Shown: positions 18,759 through 28,083, counted from the stretch's first letter. The stretch is 50,824 bases of DNA from Shewanella sp. (GCA_021462625.1 JAJNAU010000008.1:1-50824); one strand, 5' to 3'. Numbers and translations are program-made. Notes: a model not told the origin generated them from the sequence alone.

Positions 18759-19724
18759 TTATTGAGTAACCGGCTGTTGGGAAACGGCCTTCTTACCGAA
18801 TTTGATTTTGTCACCCAGGGTATAGATACACAGAGCGATAACTACGGTAACCACACCGGCCAACTTTTGCAGCGTGATGGTTTCACCCAGCAGGAAGTAA
18901 GCCACAATCATGGCGAACAGCGGCAGTACGTTCAGCGCCATGGTGGTGATAACCGCGTCCTGAGTTTTCAGGGTAGCCAGTTCCCAGATGGCGTAGGCGA
19001 TACCGGAACACAGCAGGCCCAGAGCCAGAATGGCGCTGATGTGCTTGCCGTTTTCAACCAGTACAGAGGCAGAAGCGAAGTCTGCGCCAGTCACGACACC
19101 CAGCACCAGCAGCGCAACCGTTGCGGCAGCGAACTGGTAGAAGCTGCTTGAGAACAGGTCGTAACGAGAGTTCAGATCAGAACCGAACTTACCCAGAATG
19201 TAGTTGTAGGTTACGAAGCCCAGTACACCGAACAGGGCGAACAGGTGGCCCAGGTTAGCCCCCTGAATCTTGTTGGTTGGGTCGTAAGCGATCACACCAG
19301 CACCCGCCAGAGACAGGACTACCGCAAAGATTTTTGGCGCGGATGGCTTCACCTTGTCGATAACGAACACCGCCAGCATGGTCAAGAACGGCGCCATACC
19401 GTTGATTACGCCGATCTCACCGGAAGAGGTGAACTCGTAGGCTAAAATGGTGAAGTAGAAGAACACCGCCTGAGCAGAAACACCGGCTGCTGCCAGCAGA
19501 ATAAAGTCTTTCTTGTTCTGAATTTTCTTCAGTGTGTGCTTACGGGAGAACATAAACAGCAGCACAAAGCCTAAAGTTGCAATCGCATAACGGGCAATCG
19601 CCAGTACAACAGGGTCCAGCTTACCAGCCAGAACACCACCAAGCGGGAAGGATGCGCCCCACAGGGCGGCACACACCAGCGCCAGAGTCAGGCCCAGTGA
19701 TTTATTTGGAGTAACAGAACTCAT
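18759..19724 (-). CDS. DMT/EamA-family permease of the UxaA-type operon
   Basis: A 321-residue permease with ten predicted helices in two EamA repeats. The first begins LGLTLALVCAALWGASFPLG, and the second is around residues 160-300 (GVLGFVTYNYILG, LPLFAMIVAYFLLGETITL). ATG 19724 (MSSVTPNKS) is chosen as the first start compatible with a normal EamA N-terminus. It follows the UxaA-type large subunit by 50 bases on the same strand, so it probably imports or exports that enzyme's substrate or product. The substrate is not known. Intact, unlike the decayed relative at 131-875. Confidence 0.88.
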   Translation of the reverse strand: MSSVTPNKSLGLTLALVCAALWGASFPLGGVLAGKLDPVVLAIARYAIATLGFVLLFMFSRKHTLKKIQNKKDFILLAAAGVSAQAVFFYFTILAYEFTSSGEIGVINGMAPFLTMLAVFVIDKVKPSAPKIFAVVLSLAGAGVIAYDPTNKIQGANLGHLFALFGVLGFVTYNYILGKFGSDLNSRYDLFSSSFYQFAAATVALLVLGVVTGADFASASVLVENGKHISAILALGLLCSGIAYAIWELATLKTQDAVITTMALNVLPLFAMIVAYFLLGETITLQKLAGVVTVVIALCIYTLGDKIKFGKKAVSQQPVTQ

Positions 19725-19774
19725 TTTGTTTATCTCGAATAAAGGCGCATGGCAGCGCCTTTTAATACAGGAAG

Positions 19775-20950
19775 TTATTGCGGGCAAATGCCGATAACGT
19801 GTTCCAGACGCTGATCTTTTTGGTACAGGGATGCGTAGGCGTAGCCCACTCCTTCCAGATTGGTCTTGTCACCACTTGCCACAGCAAACACGCGTACAAC
19901 GATCTTGTTGGATACATTGTCGATGGTGTCGGTCGCGTCCATAATGCCGCAGGCATTAATGTCCATGTCGGCAGTGATCAACGAGCTGTTACCAGATACG
20001 CGGATAACCGGCACGATAGAGTTGTTAAAGCCAGCAGCTCCGGCGGTCCAGATGATCAGCTGACAACCCAGAGAGGCAAAGTGCATGGCTGCGCCACCAC
20101 ACAGCATGGTGGTTTCAGTCAGGTAGAAACCTGGCTTGGTTGGTTTTTCACGGTGCAGGTGGCTGATACGAAGACAGTCCTGGATTGGGCGGGAACCCGT
20201 CTTGTGCATTGCACCCTGAGACTTCTCATCAATGGTGGTCAGGCCACCCACACTGTTACCGATAGACATGGTTTCAGTGCCTTCAATCACGTGCCAGCGC
20301 TTCAGGTCTTCCGCGATCAGACGCTCGATCTTGTCACCCACTTGCGGCGTTACAGAGCGGGCTTTCAGAATGTCTTCACAGCCCAGCAGTTCCAGAAGTT
20401 CACCGGCCATGGTGGTCGCGCCCAGGTCGATCAGCTTGTCAGAGGCTGCACCTACAGAGGGGTTGGAAGCCAGACCACTGGAGGTGTCAGAGCCACCGCA
20501 TTTAATACCGATGCGCAGGGCACAGACAGGCGCATCAACGCGCTCGATGCTGTCAGCATAGGCTTTCAGCTCTTTCGCCAGTTCGATACCGTCTTTGATG
20601 GTCTCGATAGTGCCTTTGTTTTTGATAACCGTCAGGCTGTGAGCGGGCAGACCTTCGGCGCGCACCGGGCCGGCAACCAGTTCCGGGTCGATAGAGCCGC
20701 AACCCATGGCAATCACCAGCACACCGGCGATATTCGGGTTAGTGCCGGTGTGAATGATGGTATCGATCATCTCTTCGTTACCACCGTACATACAGGTGTA
20801 GTGGTTGGTCACCACTACGCTGCCATCGATCTCCTTGCTGATGTTGCGGGCGATACCTTCGCAGCACTCATCAATGGCGACAATCATAATCTGGTTGCGG
20901 ATACCAAAGGTTCCGTTGGGGCGTGGATAGCCTTTAAATGTTACGGTCAT
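19775..20950 (-). CDS. UxaA-family sugar-acid/sulfo-acid lyase, large subunit
   Basis: A 391-residue catalytic subunit of the altronate/galactarate dehydratase (UxaA/GarD) family. It starts FKGYPRPNGTFGIRNQIMIV (the family's GRxxGRxGxRN-like opening), with MGCGSIDPELVAG near residue 82, GIKCGGSDTSSGLASNPSVG near 150 (Cys and acidic metal ligands), METL-like TETMLCGGAAMHFASLG near 285, and SGNSSLITADMDINAC near 325. Such enzymes use an Fe-type centre to dehydrate sugar acids; the split form with a separate SAF subunit also occurs in (2R)-sulfolactate sulfo-lyase (SuyAB). Which substrate applies here is undecided. It overlaps the small-subunit gene by one base (TAATG). Confidence 0.88.
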   Translation of the reverse strand: MTVTFKGYPRPNGTFGIRNQIMIVAIDECCEGIARNISKEIDGSVVVTNHYTCMYGGNEEMIDTIIHTGTNPNIAGVLVIAMGCGSIDPELVAGPVRAEGLPAHSLTVIKNKGTIETIKDGIELAKELKAYADSIERVDAPVCALRIGIKCGGSDTSSGLASNPSVGAASDKLIDLGATTMAGELLELLGCEDILKARSVTPQVGDKIERLIAEDLKRWHVIEGTETMSIGNSVGGLTTIDEKSQGAMHKTGSRPIQDCLRISHLHREKPTKPGFYLTETTMLCGGAAMHFASLGCQLIIWTAGAAGFNNSIVPVIRVSGNSSLITADMDINACGIMDATDTIDNVSNKIVVRVFAVASGDKTNLEGVGYAYASLYQKDQRLEHVIGICPQ

Positions 20951-21279
20951 TACTGCTCAATCCCCATCTGTTTGATGATTTCTTCGATAATGGCTTCTGG
21001 AATGTCCAGGCGTTCACTGCGCACGTTTTGTACGTGAACCAGCTGGCCAAGTGGGATTTCGGTAATGGACTTACCGATGGAATGACCGGCTTTGTAAATT
21101 CGTTCGCTCTTGGCGATATCGCAAAGGGCGATTTTGTTGCCAAAGGTTATTTTCTGCAGGGCGTTAATCTCAGCGATCACTTCATTATCAGCAGTAATGA
21201 TTTCCACTACCTGGTGCTTCTCTATGTCACCCAGTAGCGTGGCCACATTGTCGTTAGCAGCAAGTTTGATTGCTTTCAT
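20950..21279 (-). CDS. UxaA-family lyase, small (SAF-domain) subunit
   Basis: A 109-residue SAF-domain protein starting MKAIKLAANDNVATLLGDIE, with ALQKITFGNKIALCDIAKSE and IYKAGHSIGKSITEIPLGQL. In single-chain UxaA this domain is the N-terminal part of the same polypeptide; here it is a separate gene one base ahead of the large subunit. The start at 21279 is chosen by family N-terminus. The operon order is small subunit, large subunit, DMT permease. No regulator gene lies in the operon, but an operator-like palindrome is found 157 bases upstream. Confidence 0.87.
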   Translation of the reverse strand: MKAIKLAANDNVATLLGDIEKHQVVEIITADNEVIAEINALQKITFGNKIALCDIAKSERIYKAGHSIGKSITEIPLGQLVHVQNVRSERLDIPEAIIEEIIKQMGIEQ

Positions 21280-21301
21280 GTCAGTCGTCTCAGCTTTCGT
21301 T

Positions 21302-21452
21302 GATTGTCCGGGAGCGGCTGTCCTGTGCACTGATCAGCAACTGGTTTCCCGGTTACCCATATGCAGCCAAATGGGCAGATATATTGTCGGATCAGTGACC
21401 ATGCGAAATGTTATCCGTTGCTCTCTCGCTTTGGTCGATTGTCCGACAATCG
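21302..21452 (-). promoter_or_regulatory. Operator-like sites upstream of the UxaA-type operon
   Basis: CGATTGTCCGACAATCG at 21436-21452 is a perfect 17-base palindrome. Related half-sites lie at about 21302-21310 (GATTGTCCG) and near 21380 (ATTGTCGGAT). The TTGTCNGACAA pattern is of the kind bound by GntR/FCD-type repressors. Placement ahead of a sugar-acid operon supports a local operator. The regulator is not in the window. Confidence 0.6.
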
Positions 21453-21783
21453 GCAATTATACAGATTAGCTAAGGCCGAAATACGATCCGGATCACAAGG
21501 ACCCGACCCATTGTCAAATATGCGATCGCGCACACACAAATTAGGTGGCTGAATTAACAGGGGGTTCTCATAATGGCTAGTGCTGATGGGGGATTTGGTG
21601 GGAGTGTGTGCTTACATCTGTGTTGTATGAAATGTGCACGTCAGTTGATTTTCATTGAGATAACGCCGGTTGTTTGCCGCCGTATTCACCGGCGAGATGT
21701 CCATTTTGACGTGATGAGACACCAGCCCCAAATAGGTCATTGTTGCCGGCTTACCGTGGCTTCTTCGGTTGTGGCCAGTTCTC

Positions 21784-22055
21784 TAAGGAAGATGCGAATA
21801 AGTCCCGTACGTGCTCTGCCAGTGATAACAGCGCCTAGATGCGCGACACAGCTCGAGGTTAATGGCCTGAGTCGTTAGCGAGAGCTGCAACAAAACAGAT
21901 AGGGCTGTCAGCCTTGCCCTTCGGGGCTTGCGGGCAAACCCGATTGCTGTGGTATTGCGCTTTGAAAGGCAACCCGCCTTGCTGCACCTGAATACCTTAA
22001 ACTCGAATTTGGCCGTAAGCCAGAGCGGTGCGAGGACTTGTTCGCACCTTCCCTA
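21784..22055. mobile_element. MITE-like element, family B, full copy
   Basis: A 272-base element starting TAAGGAAGATGCGAATAAGT and ending ACTTGTTCGCACCTTCCCTA, inverted ends of about 22 bases. It matches 39598-39871 over its whole length, with many point differences. It has internal stems (GCGCGACACAGCTCG region, CTTGCCCTTCGGGGCTTGCG region) and no credible open frame. It lies between the UxaA-type operon and the RAYT unit. The stretch 21460-21783 before it shows no gene that I can support. Confidence 0.87.
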
Positions 22056-22158
22056 ACTAGCGATGTCTGCTGATTGTCCTCTGTTTCGCGGATGCCACTT
22101 TGGAATTTCACCCCTTGATGATCTCCGCCAGTAATGTGGATCATTCTAAAAAAATAGA

Positions 22159-22180
22159 ATGGGTGTCCTAATTATTCTAC
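22159..22180. repeat. RAYT flanking repeat, distal copy
   Basis: ATGGGTGTCCTAATTATTCT, preceded by a hairpin CATTCTA/TAGAATG (22142-22161). The same sequence with slight changes lies on the other side of the RAYT gene (23277-23292 and 23315-23338). Confidence 0.75.
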
Positions 22181-22187
22181 AACCATG

Positions 22188-22206
22188 AAAGGTCAACAGA
22201 CCCTAG
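22188..22206. repeat. Solo terminal repeat of family A / IS5-type element
   Basis: AAAGGTCAACAGACCCTAG, identical to the right end of the element at 5383-5651 and the complement of the IS left end at 42153. No second end is nearby, so this is a relic. Confidence 0.75.
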
Positions 22207-22218
22207 TTGGGATATGAT

Positions 22219-23205
22219 TTACGGATCACCTGTTCCAAGCCACTTTTTACAATTCGCGGCACTTTGCCGTCGTTTTCTGTCGAGATGTTCGCAGTACTGC
22301 GTCAGTTGCTGCAGATTGCCAGCCGGTCCTTTGAACAAGTGGCCAAACTCAGTGGTCAGCTTTTTCCAGTTTTCTGGCGGGATATTGAGCCGGTTGAGAA
22401 TCGCTGCTGTTCGTTGGCTGATATGTCCCAACTTATCCTCACGAACAATTCGGCCTGTATCGTCCACCAGTTCCAGGTAATCCTCAATTGGGAACATAAG
22501 CCCCTTGGGCATATTAGCTCGTTCATTGCCTGCAAAAGGCAGTAGTTCTTTGGGTTGCTCGCCATCAATAGCGGCCTTAATTCTGCGTTGGATGCTGGTG
22601 AAATCCGCCTGCTCTGGTGTATCTGCAATCCTGGCCCGTATGGGGTTTAAATCGACGTAAGCCATACATGCCAACAGCGCTGCTTCATCCAGTAATGCCT
22701 GAGACTTAAAGCGTCCTTCCCAGAAACGGCCGGTACATTTATCTTCCCTGTTCGCCTGGCGGGCAATCGGCTCATTGAGCGTTCGCATAAACCAACTGAT
22801 ATCCATTAGGCGTTCGCGGTATACCTGCGCACAGTCATGCACAGCCTGAAGCTCAAAATCCTTAAGCGGCTCGCCCTTGACGAAACGTTGTGTCAACAGG
22901 GTGCCTTTAAACAAGCTGTGCCAGGCAACCAATACTTGCTGCTCACTCCACTGCTTTGCCTTATCGATATCGACACGCAGCACCACATGCAGATGGTTGC
23001 TCATCACCGCATAGGCACAGATATCGATGGCAAAAACTGAAGTTAATTGAAGCAATCTTGCTTCAATCCAACCACGTCTGTGCTCATAAGACTGGCCGGT
23101 GTAGGGATCCTTACCACACAAAAACGCCCTTCGTACGCACCGCGACATACAGTGGTAGAAGGGCGTATCTTCAATACTCACGCTCAGCTTTCTGGGCCTT
23201 GGCAT
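22219..23205 (-). CDS. RAYT-type Y1 transposase (REP-associated tyrosine transposase)
   Basis: A 328-residue single-strand-acting HUH transposase. ATG 23205 (MPRPRKLSVSIEDTPFYHCM) is chosen because AGGTG lies 5 bases upstream. Features: the N-terminal beta-strand YHCMSRCVRRAFL, the metal-binding HUH motif in YAVMSNHLHVVLRVD near residue 75, the catalytic Tyr helix LLACMAYVDLNPIRARI near 185, and the conserved GRFWEGRFKSQALLDE just before it. The C-terminal about 110 residues are an extra helical domain seen in longer members of this group. It appears intact. It lies between pilA and the UxaA-type operon, flanked by GGGTGTCYTAATTA repeats that it may recognise. Confidence 0.88.
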   Translation of the reverse strand: MPRPRKLSVSIEDTPFYHCMSRCVRRAFLCGKDPYTGQSYEHRRGWIEARLLQLTSVFAIDICAYAVMSNHLHVVLRVDIDKAKQWSEQQVLVAWHSLFKGTLLTQRFVKGEPLKDFELQAVHDCAQVYRERLMDISWFMRTLNEPIARQANREDKCTGRFWEGRFKSQALLDEAALLACMAYVDLNPIRARIADTPEQADFTSIQRRIKAAIDGEQPKELLPFAGNERANMPKGLMFPIEDYLELVDDTGRIVREDKLGHISQRTAAILNRLNIPPENWKKLTTEFGHLFKGPAGNLQQLTQYCEHLDRKRRQSAANCKKWLGTGDP

Positions 23206-23276
23206 ATGGCACCTCATTCATTGACGAAGGGGCATAGACCAAACTTAGTTGAGCCTTGGGCTAGCGTCAAATTAGC

Positions 23277-23338
23277 ATGGGTGTCCTAATTAATTTATCC
23301 TAATTAATTTACTTATGGGTGTCTTAATTATTTTCTAC
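23277..23338. repeat. RAYT flanking repeats, proximal copies overlapping the pilA stop
   Basis: Two copies of ATGGGTGTCYTAATTA, at 23277-23292 and 23315-23330, with TCCTAATTAATTTA between them. The second continues TTTTCTAC, like the distal copy at 22159-22180. It contains the complement of the pilA stop codon (TTA at 23324-23326), so the repeat unit reaches into the pilA reading frame. Confidence 0.75.
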
Positions 23339-23737
23339 TGTAGCTTCCTTACAGGTTACCGTGGACATGTTGCAATTGATAACGGTAGAAGATGCATCTT
23401 TTGCTGTAAATGTAATAGGGTCTGCTGCAGAGCCGTCTTCTTTATCACCTGTAACAGCTTTTAATGTTGCTGCGTCGGTGGGCAAATTGGCACCACCACT
23501 AGCGCAAGCTTGAGCTTCGTATGGCGTAGGAACGAATTCTGAAGCAATTGCCGCAGCAGTACCTTTAACTGTTGCTGAAGCTTCACCTAAGCAAGAATTA
23601 ACTTTGCCTTTGTTTACATAATCCTGATAAGCCGGCAGCGCGATCGCAGCCAAAATACCAATGATCGCCACGACGATCATCAGTTCGATCAGGGTAAAGC
23701 CCTGGGCGTTTTTCTTCATTGAGTTGATACCTTTCAT
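23324..23737 (-). CDS. pilA: Type IV pilin PilA
   Basis: Major subunit of a type IV pilus. ATG 23737 is chosen for a GGAG six bases upstream; it gives a 13-residue leader ([13 protein letters not shown]), and an ATG six codons later would give a 7-residue one. Cleavage after G leaves [20 protein letters not shown] with Glu5, the classic class IVa N-terminus. The globular part is short (137 residues in all), with a C-terminal disulfide pair CNMSTVTC. The last residues (ENN and the stop) fall in a RAYT flanking repeat. pilB, pilC and pilD, often next to pilA, are not here; a RAYT unit is in their place. nadC follows upstream on the same strand, as in related genomes. Confidence 0.94.
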   Translation of the reverse strand: MKGINSMKKNAQGFTLIELMIVVAIIGILAAIALPAYQDYVNKGKVNSCLGEASATVKGTAAAIASEFVPTPYEAQACASGGANLPTDAATLKAVTGDKEDGSAADPITFTAKDASSTVINCNMSTVTCKEATVENN

Positions 23738-24319
23738 CGTCTTCTCCATTGTCTGCCGGGAGTCACCAGAGGTGTATGACATTGCAGGAATGACATGACA
23801 CCGGCCGGGCGATGTGCTCCAAATGGCAAGTTTGACTGCTCACTGGATCTGGTAGCCGCAGCACCATTTCATTTGCAGGCCCGAAAAATAATTGCTTAAT
23901 TGTGTATTTATTGCGCTGACTACGAATAAAGCGGGCCGGCAAAGCCACCGAATAATTCGCTAATCCATAATCATGCCAAATACCCAGTTTTGTTATAGGA
24001 AGCGTTGAGTGCCACTGGTATGACATCAAACAATCCGTCTAGCAAGTTAATACAAACTGATGCCAAATGGAATGATTTATATTAATAGATTGCTAAAAAG
24101 TAGCGACCTTGCTGTTTTTTTTGCTCTGTTGCAGGGTGTTGATAACAAAAGATTTTTGGCGGGTGTCTGGTTTGCTGATGGTTTTATGAACCGCATCGGA
24201 ATAGTAACATTCCGGACGCATTGGTTAAACCATCTTTTAATGAGGCAGTTGGTGGATGTAAATATCGTATTGATGATGATTTGTGAAGGACCAAGCTGTT
24301 TTGACGGGTTTTTGTTGAT

Positions 24320-24378
24320 TAAGGAAGGTGCAGCAAGTCCTCGCACAATACGCACGGGACTTATTCGCAGCTTCCCTA
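24320..24378. mobile_element. MITE-like element, family B, 59-bp TIR-only copy
   Basis: TAAGGAAGGTGCAGCAAGTC, a short centre, then GGGACTTATTCGCAGCTTCC and CTA. The two inverted ends of family B stand almost directly back to back, with no internal body. It lies between pilA and nadC. The rest of 23738-24319 has no gene I can support, and no convincing sigma54 site was found for pilA. Confidence 0.82.
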
Positions 24379-24412
24379 AGTCTTGATTCAGTATTTGCAT
24401 ACAGTGCTGAAT

Positions 24413-25375
<963 letters not shown>

Positions 25376-25446
25376 CTAGCTATTGTCGCTGTTATAAAAC
25401 TGGTAGAGTATTGAATTAATATACTTCATTGCGAAGAGGACTGGGC

Positions 25447-26028
25447 TTGGCTGCAGATAACAAGGTGACTGGTTGGTATCCGGAGGCAAAAGTGGTGCGC
25501 TCGCCTCATTTTAATGCCCGGCCCGATGCAGAGGTCAGCCTGCTGGTGATCCACAATATCAGTTTGCCGGCCGGCCAGTTTGGTACGCCATATGTGGATG
25601 CGCTGTTTTGTGGCACCCTGGACTGCCATGCCGATGAGAGCTTTGCGAAGTTGCAGGGACTGGAGGTTTCTGCTCACTTTCTGATCCGGCGGGATGGTGA
25701 GTTGGTGCAGTATGTCAGTTGCGATGAGCGCGCCTGGCATGCCGGCGTGTCGAGCTTTCATGGGCGTGACAACTGTAATGACTTTGGCATTGGCATCGAA
25801 CTGGAAGGCACGGACAGTTTACCCTATACCGCGGCGCAGTATCAGCAGCTGGTTCGCTTAACGGACTGGCTGATGTGTTGCTATCCTAAGATCACCGCTA
25901 AGCGGATTGTGGGTCACTGTGATATTGCTCCGGGCAGAAAAACCGATCCGGGTCCCTGTTTTGACTGGTCAGGCTATTTGGCCGCAATTGCCGGAATGGT
26001 GCCCGGCGCACTGAGTAAGGATGAATAA
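25447..26028 (+). CDS. ampD: 1,6-anhydro-N-acetylmuramyl-L-alanine amidase AmpD
   Basis: A cytoplasmic zinc amidase that strips the peptide from recycled anhydromuropeptides, lowering the AmpR inducer. Zinc ligands are visible in LVIHNISLPAGQFG (His) and GHCDIAPGRKTDPGP (His, Asp), with ERAWHAGVSSF and GIGIELEGTDSLPYT between. The best start is TTG 25447, with GAGGA 8 bases upstream; a TTG six codons earlier is the alternative. No ATG is available near the N-terminus. It is 193 residues from the chosen start, close to E. coli AmpD. ampE follows after 3 bases. Confidence 0.94.
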   Translation: MAADNKVTGWYPEAKVVRSPHFNARPDAEVSLLVIHNISLPAGQFGTPYVDALFCGTLDCHADESFAKLQGLEVSAHFLIRRDGELVQYVSCDERAWHAGVSSFHGRDNCNDFGIGIELEGTDSLPYTAAQYQQLVRLTDWLMCCYPKITAKRIVGHCDIAPGRKTDPGPCFDWSGYLAAIAGMVPGALSKDE

Positions 26029-26031
26029 CAC

Positions 26032-26883
26032 ATGGCGTTATTTTCTCTGTTGATCGCGATTTTGGTCGAGCGCCTTAAGGTGTTGCCGGCCGATTTGCAG
26101 TTTGACCATCTGCTGGGTCTATATCACCGCAATCTGTTTCGTGATGAGCAGATCAAGTCTGTGGGTATGATGGCATTGGCGCTGTTGTTTCCCGCACTTA
26201 CGCTGTATGTGCTGTGCTGGGTTTTCGCCGGGTTGTTTTGGGGCGTTTTTTCATTGTTGCTGTGGGTTGCGGTTGCGGTACTGTGTTTTACCCACAAGGC
26301 GCAGCGGGATGCATTCAAACGTTATGTACAAGCAGCCTGTCGCGGGGATACTCAGGCCTGCTATCACTACGCCGGAGAGTTGGAGTGTCATGATTACCTG
26401 GATGCGGTTGATCCCTGCGAACTGGCAATGCGGGTGGGGCAGAGTGTCGCCTGGATCAACTACCGTTATTACGGTGCCGTGGCGCTGTACCTTATTGTGG
26501 CGGGCCCCATTGGCGCAGTACTCTACTGTACCGTCCGTTTTTACAGCGAAGAGAAGCTGAAACGTAAGCTGGATCTGCCCTTGGTAGACGAGCTGCTGTT
26601 TTTGCTGGACTGGATCCCGTCCCGGCTGTTTGCCTTTGGTTATGTGCTGTGTGGTGAGTTCAGTGAGTCTATCGATGCCTGGCGCAAACTGGTCATACGG
26701 CCGGGCAGCAGTGCCCGCGATATCATAGTGCAAACTGCTGTTGCGGCGGAGCCCCAAGCCTGTGACAGAGAAGAGGGGATAAGTCTGCAGCCGACCATTG
26801 CTATGCTGGCTTTGAGCAAGCGCAACGTTATTCTGATGGTATGTGTGCTGTCGCTGCTGACCATTTTCGGCCTGGTCAGTTAA
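26032..26883 (+). CDS. ampE: Inner-membrane protein AmpE
   Basis: A 283-residue polytopic membrane protein starting MALFSLLIAILVERLKVLP, the AmpE signature (LIAxxxERxxxLP). Helices lie at about 46-80 (LALLFPALTLYVLCWVFAGL), 155-175 (YGAVALYLIVAGPIGAVL) and at the C-terminus (VILMVCVLSLLTIFGLVS). It also has the family segment RDTQACYHYAG-like RGDTQACYHYAGELE. AmpE belongs to the CobD/CbiB-like superfamily and accompanies AmpD; a role as sensor or in peptidoglycan recycling is proposed but not proven. It is coupled to ampD by a 3-base gap. Confidence 0.93.
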   Translation: MALFSLLIAILVERLKVLPADLQFDHLLGLYHRNLFRDEQIKSVGMMALALLFPALTLYVLCWVFAGLFWGVFSLLLWVAVAVLCFTHKAQRDAFKRYVQAACRGDTQACYHYAGELECHDYLDAVDPCELAMRVGQSVAWINYRYYGAVALYLIVAGPIGAVLYCTVRFYSEEKLKRKLDLPLVDELLFLLDWIPSRLFAFGYVLCGEFSESIDAWRKLVIRPGSSARDIIVQTAVAAEPQACDREEGISLQPTIAMLALSKRNVILMVCVLSLLTIFGLVS

Positions 26884-27110
26884 GCTGGCGGCGGCTCCGG
26901 GGGCGTCAGTCCCCGACTTCTTAGCCTTTAAGGCGTTTTTTGACCTTGCTGATTGCTGAAAAAAGCAGCAAGCAGACGCTGCAAATGCATTTTTTTTCAG
27001 TTAATCTTCCCGGGAATAACCTGGTTACACCTCGCTAACCTGTTGTTCATCTTTTTCCCTTTCCTGCGACTTTACGCCGTGATAGATAATTGGCATATCA
27101 GCCCTGATCC

Positions 27111-27128
27111 GGCCATCGTTTGATGGCC
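27111..27128. terminator. Hairpin in the ampE-pdhR interval
   Basis: GGCCATC, loop GTTT, GATGGCC, followed by TTTGG on the plus strand. It could be a weak terminator for ampDE. The rest of 26884-27240 contains only short imperfect stems. Confidence 0.45.
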
Positions 27129-27248
27129 TTTGGCTGAAAGTGCAGCTTGCATTGATCTGGGTCATGATCCTGTTGAATTGCTGGGGTTTGGTGCTAAATT
27201 GCCCGGTAAGTTCACGCTCTGCAGCCGAGTTTGAGCAGTGTCACGCTG

Positions 27249-27309
27249 TGGACAGTAAAAGTGTGATTTGATAAAGTGCGCTCACCTACATGAATTGGTA
27301 TGACCAATT
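27249..27309 (+). promoter_or_regulatory. pdhR promoter and PdhR box
   Basis: AATTGGTATGACCAATT at 27293-27309 matches the PdhR operator consensus (ATTGGTNNNACCAAT) exactly. A plausible sigma70 promoter precedes it: TGGACA at 27249-27254, a 17-base spacer, TAAAGT at 27272-27277. The start would then fall near 27284, so the box lies about +10 to +26, as in E. coli, where PdhR blocks its own operon until pyruvate accumulates. The promoter is inferred; the box is clear. Confidence 0.88.
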
Positions 27310-27330
27310 GACGAAGGAGCTGAGGCCCAG

Positions 27331-28083
27331 ATGGCTTATAGCAAAATTAACCAACCTAAGCTTTCAGATGTGATCATGCAGCAACTGGAGCGGATGATCC
27401 TTGAAGGCAGCTTGCAGCCAGGACAAAAACTCTTGCCTGAGCGTGAGTTAGCCATTCAGTTTGAGGTGTCGCGTCCCTCCTTGCGTGAAGCGATTCAGAA
27501 GTTAGAAGTTAAAGGTTTGTTAACCCGTCGCCAGGGTGGTGGCACCTATGTTAAGGAACAGCTCTGGCAGAGTCTTGCCGATCCCGTAGTAGAACTGATG
27601 CACAACGACCCGGAGAGTCAGTATGACCTTCTGGAGTTCCGTCATGCCACTGAAGGCATGATGGCCTACTTTGCCGCCCTAAGGGGAACTGACGCCGATA
27701 TGCAAAATATCAAGCGCATGATCCTCGAAGTAGAAGCCGCCAAGGGCATTGAAGATCAGGCTGCCGCCATAGTGCGTTTTTATCGCGCCATCGCTGAAGC
27801 CTCCCACAATGTGGCCATGTTGCATCTGGTATTGAGTTTATCCACTGTGCTTGAGAAGAACATAGCGCAGAACCTGAAGCTTCTTAGCTGTCGCCAGGAA
27901 GCGTCCACTATTACCAATGAACATCGTCGCGGCCTGCTGGCAGCGATTGTTCGCCGTGACCCCCATGCCGCGCGTGAAGCCTCAAACGAACACTTAAGCT
28001 ACATCGAAGAGGTAATGCTTGCTGTCAGAGAAGAAGACAGCCGTTTGCAGCGCAGTTTGCGCCGTATGAAAGGCGGAGTGTAA
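27331..28083 (+). CDS. pdhR: Pyruvate-responsive repressor PdhR
   Basis: A 250-residue GntR-family regulator of the FadR/FCD type. The winged HTH is at about 10-75 (LSDVIMQQLERMILEGSLQP, GQKLLPERELAIQFEVSRPS, LREAIQKLEVKGLLTRRQGG GTYV). The FCD effector domain is at about 95-235 (LLEFRHATEGMMAYFAALRG with the metal/effector-binding helices). It represses pdhR-aceEF-lpd and is released by pyruvate. AAGGAG lies 11 bases before the ATG. It is the first gene of its operon, with its own operator just upstream. Confidence 0.96.
   Translation: MAYSKINQPKLSDVIMQQLERMILEGSLQPGQKLLPERELAIQFEVSRPSLREAIQKLEVKGLLTRRQGGGTYVKEQLWQSLADPVVELMHNDPESQYDLLEFRHATEGMMAYFAALRGTDADMQNIKRMILEVEAAKGIEDQAAAIVRFYRAIAEASHNVAMLHLVLSLSTVLEKNIAQNLKLLSCRQEASTITNEHRRGLLAAIVRRDPHAAREASNEHLSYIEEVMLAVREEDSRLQRSLRRMKGGV

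Noticed and set aside
21573..21878. 101-residue plus-strand frame before the family B MITE
   Set aside because: No ribosome site, unusual composition (many Cys and His), and its 3' part lies in the MITE; probably chance.
23738..24060. Sigma54 promoter for pilA
   Set aside because: Scanned by eye for GG-N10-GC in a TGGCAC/TTGC context on the minus strand and found no convincing match.
24060..24386. 108-residue plus-strand frame between pilA and nadC
   Set aside because: Ends inside the 59-base MITE, no ribosome site and no recognisable domain.
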